The notes beneath the pieces are model-generated. The model worked only from the letters and a program-made list of their open reading frames with translations. It made no database searches and was not told the origin of the DNA. The translations under genes and the position numbers were made by a program. Source: Actinobacteria bacterium ADurb.Bin346 (GTDB taxonomy: Bacteria > Actinomycetota > Humimicrobiia > Humimicrobiales > Humimicrobiaceae). Taken from it: 9,463 bases of DNA. The stretch covers positions 1-9,463 of the forward strand of contig MWAX01000150.1 in NCBI GenBank assembly GCA_002068775.1. Direction: 5' to 3'. Of this stretch, positions 6,761-9,463 are shown piece by piece. Within the stretch, counting starts at the first letter, position 1; each line of letters begins with the position of its first letter.

Positions 6761-8050
6761 CTATGCAGACTCGGCAAGCACTTTAATGGACCTGATTTCC
6801 ATCATAAGCCATGCGCCTGTTGTTGCAATTGAAAGGAAATCTGCAACAGGCACTGAAAGCCAGACACCGTCTATTCCAAGAAAAACCGGCAGGACAAGCA
6901 CAGCCGGTATAAGAAAGAGTATCTGCCTTGAAATAGTTATTATGAGCGCAGGAAGCGCCTTGCCTATTGCCTGGAAAAAACCGCCTCCAATCATCTGGAT
7001 GCCGACAATAGGAAGGAATATGATAACTGCCCTGAGAGGAAAAACACCTTTTGAAATAAACTCCTTATCACTGGTAAACCAGTGTATTATACCAGCCGGA
7101 AAAACCATCATGGCTATGAAGCCAGCCCCTGCTATTATGATGGTCCAGATAAGCGCAATATTTAATACTTTCCTCACCCTATCATATTGTTTCGCACCGT
7201 AATTAAAGCCTACAATAGTTGAAAAACCCTGAGTTATACCGAGAAGCGGCATCTGGATAAGGCTCAGCAGGCGAAGGCCCACTCCCATGATGGCAATGTA
7301 AAGGTCATCTCCGTATTTTAAGATCACCCTGTTAAAAATCAGGATAATAATACCGCCTGCAGATTGCCTGACAAGCGTGGGCACGCCAATGAAAAGTATT
7401 TCTTTTGATATAGCCGGGACAAATCTGAACATCTGGCGGTTAAACTTAAAAATACTTTTTCTGGACATGAAATAAACCATTATAAAAACACAGCTGAAGA
7501 ACTGGCTTATCACTGTGGCAATAGCTGCGCCTCTAACGCCAAGCTTCATTACAAAGATAAATATCGGGTCAAGAGCGATATTGCAGCCAGCGCCTATTAT
7601 CATTGCGTACATGCCATACCTGGGATTTCCTTCCGCCCTTATAATGTCGCTTGAGCTGATTGAAAATGTAATAAATAACAGACCCGGTAAAATTATCCTT
7701 GTATAATCCATTGCATATGGAAGCGCGCTTTGGGATGCGCCAAAGAATCTGAGTATATTTTCCAGGAACACATACCCGAAAATCATAAAAACAGCATCCA
7801 GGATAAGGCCCAGCAGGATTGCATTTCCCAGAGTCGCCCTTGCAAGCTCCCTGTTGTCTGTACCCAGAGCCCTCGAGATGACTGAAGATGCCCCGACTCC
7901 TATCATGAGTCCAAGCGCCATGAGCATGAGCTGGAACGGAAGCACTATTGAAAGACCCGTTATTGCAAGGGGACCGACTCCATGCCCGACAAATACCATT
8001 CCCACAACATTGTAAAGGGCGTTTACTACCATTGCTACCATAGCGGGCAC
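6761..8050 (-). CDS. MATE family efflux transporter
   Basis: Polytopic inner-membrane transporter of the MATE family (drug/sodium or proton antiport). The body has about 12 hydrophobic segments in two MatE halves, with GNAILLGLILDAVF in the first and GFNYGAKQYDRVRKVLNIAL and FFQAIGKALPALIITI in the second. The coordinates use GTG at 8050, the first standard start codon in the frame. That codon lies inside the first membrane helix and has no Shine-Dalgarno, so it is unlikely to be the real start. The frame is open to a TAG at 8159-8161. It encodes the typical MATE N-terminus KKEYLISGNLNSLLLKFSV just upstream (8051-8107), without any ATG, GTG or TTG. CTG at 8131 (GAAAGG nine bases upstream) or CTG at 8092 (AAGGA four bases upstream) would give about 456 or 443 aa. 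A small frameshift in the A-run at 8099-8105 is another possibility. The substrate is unknown. Confidence 0.88.
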   Translation of the reverse strand: MPAMVAMVVNALYNVVGMVFVGHGVGPLAITGLSIVLPFQLMLMALGLMIGVGASSVISRALGTDNRELARATLGNAILLGLILDAVFMIFGYVFLENILRFFGASQSALPYAMDYTRIILPGLLFITFSISSSDIIRAEGNPRYGMYAMIIGAGCNIALDPIFIFVMKLGVRGAAIATVISQFFSCVFIMVYFMSRKSIFKFNRQMFRFVPAISKEILFIGVPTLVRQSAGGIIILIFNRVILKYGDDLYIAIMGVGLRLLSLIQMPLLGITQGFSTIVGFNYGAKQYDRVRKVLNIALIWTIIIAGAGFIAMMVFPAGIIHWFTSDKEFISKGVFPLRAVIIFLPIVGIQMIGGGFFQAIGKALPALIITISRQILFLIPAVLVLPVFLGIDGVWLSVPVADFLSIATTGAWLMMEIRSIKVLAESA

Positions 8051-8342
8051 AGAGAATTTTAAGAGCAGGGAGTTAAGATTCCCGCTGATCAGGTATTCCT
8101 TTTTTGAATCAATGACAGTATCTGATGACAGTTTGTGCCGCCTTTCAAATGCAATACACTACATGAAAACCGCTGCAGGGAAATCACTGCAGAAAAATGC
8201 CCCCGGCTTCATATTAGTTGAAAGATTATAAAACTTAACAATCTAATATAATATAAAACCAGGGGCAATAAAACAATTTAAATGTTTTATTTAATACTTT
8301 AAATATTTGTCTTTTATTTCCTGAATCAGCAAACTTTAAAAA
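8051..8342 (-). other. Spacer between LCP and MATE genes, with unannotated MATE N-terminus
   Basis: The part nearest the MATE gene (8051-8158) is an open reading frame encoding its missing N-terminal 36 codons. Upstream of this is an ATG directly followed by TAG (8159-8164) in the same frame. CTGCAG at 8173-8178 and 8187-8192 can pair around an 8-base loop. Then comes the large stem at 8198-8267. The rest, 8268-8342 before the LCP stop, is very AT-rich with no gene. Confidence 0.5.
8193..8267 (-). terminator. Large GC-stem hairpin with T-run, terminator or attenuator
   Basis: On the minus strand TGCCCCTGG (8267-8259) pairs with CCGGGGGCA (8206-8198). All nine pairs form in RNA if one U-G wobble is allowed, and TTTTT (8197-8193) follows directly. 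The opposite strand would have a C-A mismatch there and no T-run, so the structure belongs to minus-strand RNA. Inside, ATATTAG and CTAATAT (+ strand 8211-8217 and 8243-8249) form a second stem. It starts 76 bases after the LCP stop. The simplest reading is an LCP terminator with an unusually long loop; a regulatory leader for the MATE gene is possible. A TATAAT (minus, 8230-8225) in the loop could start the MATE transcript. Confidence 0.5.
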
Positions 8343-9463
8343 TTATTGCGCTGCTATTCCGGCAAAAAATGCGTTTTTCTGTGCAGCATTAAATCCCACA
8401 GCAGACGCTTTCCCGAAATTTTGCGGCCATGCATTGAATTTCTGTATGGATACATCTCCGTAATTCATTGAAAGCAATACCGGGGCAATTGCAGCAGCCT
8501 GCTCCATGGAAATATTTGACCATACAAAACTGCCGATTCTTGCGAGAAATCCGCCGGGATTGCCCGGATCGACAAGGTCCTTTTTCTGCATCAGCAGGTC
8601 TATTAACATCATAGATGCCTGATATTCCCTTGCAAAAGCGCCTCCGCCATAAAGCGATCTGCCGTGCCTTGCCCTGCAAAGCGCCAGAGCCTGGGTGCCG
8701 TTTAATGTATAAGTGCCCGGACTCAGATAGCATCCGGAAAAATCATCCGATATATTTTCTTCTACATTTACGGTGACACCTCCAAGATTATCAATAAGAG
8801 GGATAAAGCCGTCAAAGTCTGTAATAACATAAAAATCTATTTTTATCCCTGTAAACTGTTCAAAAGTCCTCACTGCAAGATCATTGCCGCCCATTGCATG
8901 CGCACCATTTATTTTTCCATTTTTATGGCCGGGAATGGATGTCCAGGTGTCTCTTGGAATTGGGACAATTATTGCCTTGCCGGTATCCAGGTTAAGGTGA
9001 ACAAAATGATTCTGATCTGTTCGTCCGTTTACTCTTCCGCCGGGCCTGCCCATCCCGCTGTCGTCACCCCAGATAATGAAGTTGACTTTATTGCCTGCTG
9101 CAAAACCTGCTTTTGCGCCTGAAATAATTCCGCTGACCTCATTTATAATACCTGCAACCGTAGTTGTGCTGCTGCTTTTGGATGTTGTTTTATATGCAGA
9201 AATGCCAAAATTGCTGCATAGCTCTGCAAATTCCTTTGATGTGGAAAAACCATTCACGACTGTTTCCCTTGAAGCGCCATTATCCAGCCTGGCAAGCCAT
9301 GAGTTAAAACCGGCGGCATCGGGGCTGCGGTCAAAATAAGCTTTGTAAAGAATAGTCAGAAATGCTGAATTACTGTAGTTTTTGTCTGTAAATTCCTTGC
9401 TGAAGATAAAACCCTTTGCAACATCAGAACCGGTTTTTTTGCCGGTCAGCAGGTCCTTTACCC
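8343..9463 (-). CDS. LytR-CpsA-Psr (LCP) family protein with N-terminal DUF4214 repeats, 5' end cut by window
   Basis: The frame is open to the right edge, so the start lies outside; GTG at 9257 is internal to a domain. From 9463 to about 9190 it encodes the end of one DUF4214 repeat (KTGSDVAKGFIFSKEFTDK) and a full second one (YKAYFDRSPDAAGFNSWL, then GASRETVVNGFSTSKEF). A Ser/Thr-rich linker (about 9198-9160) follows. The LCP domain spans about 9089-8600, with WGDDSGMGRPGGRVNGRTDQ, the IPRDT motif (8960-8946), KINGAHAMGGNDLAVRTFEQ, IDNLGGVTVNV, PGTYTLNGTQALALCRARHG and an Arg in AREYQ. LCP enzymes transfer polyisoprenyl-linked glycopolymers to peptidoglycan (teichoic acid, capsule or arabinogalactan) outside the membrane; the key Arg and Asp residues are present. 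A tail of about 90 aa follows. The export signal or membrane helix, if present, lies beyond the window. DUF4214 is of unknown function, often in secreted proteins. Confidence 0.88.
   Translation of the reverse strand, partial: VKDLLTGKKTGSDVAKGFIFSKEFTDKNYSNSAFLTILYKAYFDRSPDAAGFNSWLARLDNGASRETVVNGFSTSKEFAELCSNFGISAYKTTSKSSSTTTVAGIINEVSGIISGAKAGFAAGNKVNFIIWGDDSGMGRPGGRVNGRTDQNHFVHLNLDTGKAIIVPIPRDTWTSIPGHKNGKINGAHAMGGNDLAVRTFEQFTGIKIDFYVITDFDGFIPLIDNLGGVTVNVEENISDDFSGCYLSPGTYTLNGTQALALCRARHGRSLYGGGAFAREYQASMMLIDLLMQKKDLVDPGNPGGFLARIGSFVWSNISMEQAAAIAPVLLSMNYGDVSIQKFNAWPQNFGKASAVGFNAAQKNAFFAGIAAQ

Noticed and set aside
6786..7202. A 138-codon plus-strand open frame opposite the MATE gene
   Set aside because: It lies wholly antisense to a clear membrane transporter and has low-complexity composition typical of a frame opposite a hydrophobic gene, with no family resemblance.
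8159..8164. ATG-TAG as a minimal upstream reading frame or an amber-recoded start of the MATE gene
   Set aside because: There is no ribosome binding site, the MATE gene itself ends with TAG, and nothing suggests TAG recoding; chance is the simplest explanation.
1..9463. CRISPR array, tRNA, rRNA, integrase or phage genes, toxin-antitoxin or defence cassette
   Set aside because: I searched for regularly spaced repeats, CCA-ended cloverleaf structures and mobile or defence domains, and found none in the coding or spacer sequence.

Overview
The window is a compact bacterial segment of moderately low G+C (by eye, roughly 38-42%). It carries eight protein genes with short spacers and no rRNA, tRNA or CRISPR. 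It suggests an anaerobic, probably uncultured bacterium. The indications are a corrinoid/URO-D-type methyltransferase, a DRL/COG4091-type oxidoreductase, an LCP cell-wall ligase fused to DUF4214 repeats (a Gram-positive-like trait), and a polX gene that looks leaderless. Bacillota or a deep Actinomycetota-like lineage would fit; the sequence alone does not settle it.

Layout. Positions 1-156 are an AT-rich upstream region with a direct repeat and a -10 box just before polX. Two plus-strand DNA-repair genes follow: polX (157-1881), a family X polymerase with a PHP nuclease domain, and nth (1975-2649), endonuclease III. They converge near 2650-2750 on a long minus-strand block that runs to the right edge. 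Read in its own direction, that block is: a DUF4214-LCP protein (8343-9463, 5' end cut by the window), a MATE exporter (6761 to at least 8050), a URO-D family methyltransferase (5511-6677), a DRL-like NAD(P) oxidoreductase with a SAF-like C-terminus (4045-5424), a PaaI-type hotdog thioesterase (3604-4041) and a SAM-dependent methyltransferase (2751-3512).

How the genes relate. PolX and Nth both belong to base-excision repair: Nth removes oxidised pyrimidines and cuts abasic sites, and PolX fills short gaps and trims 3' ends. The oxidoreductase and thioesterase are translationally coupled, since the thioesterase Shine-Dalgarno lies inside the last codons of the oxidoreductase. The URO-D protein lies 86 bases upstream on the same strand, so these three may form one metabolic unit of unknown substrate. 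The LCP and MATE genes are separated by a terminator-like structured spacer.

Most notable points: (1) LCP fused behind DUF4214 repeats; (2) a MATE gene whose conserved N-terminus is encoded upstream of any ATG/GTG/TTG, so it uses an unusual start or is damaged; (3) a two-hairpin REP/IS200-end-like element placed exactly after the thioesterase stop; (4) a leaderless-looking polX; (5) several short tandem repeats and palindromes in the spacers around the URO-D gene that could be operators. I did not find a clearly new multi-gene system.
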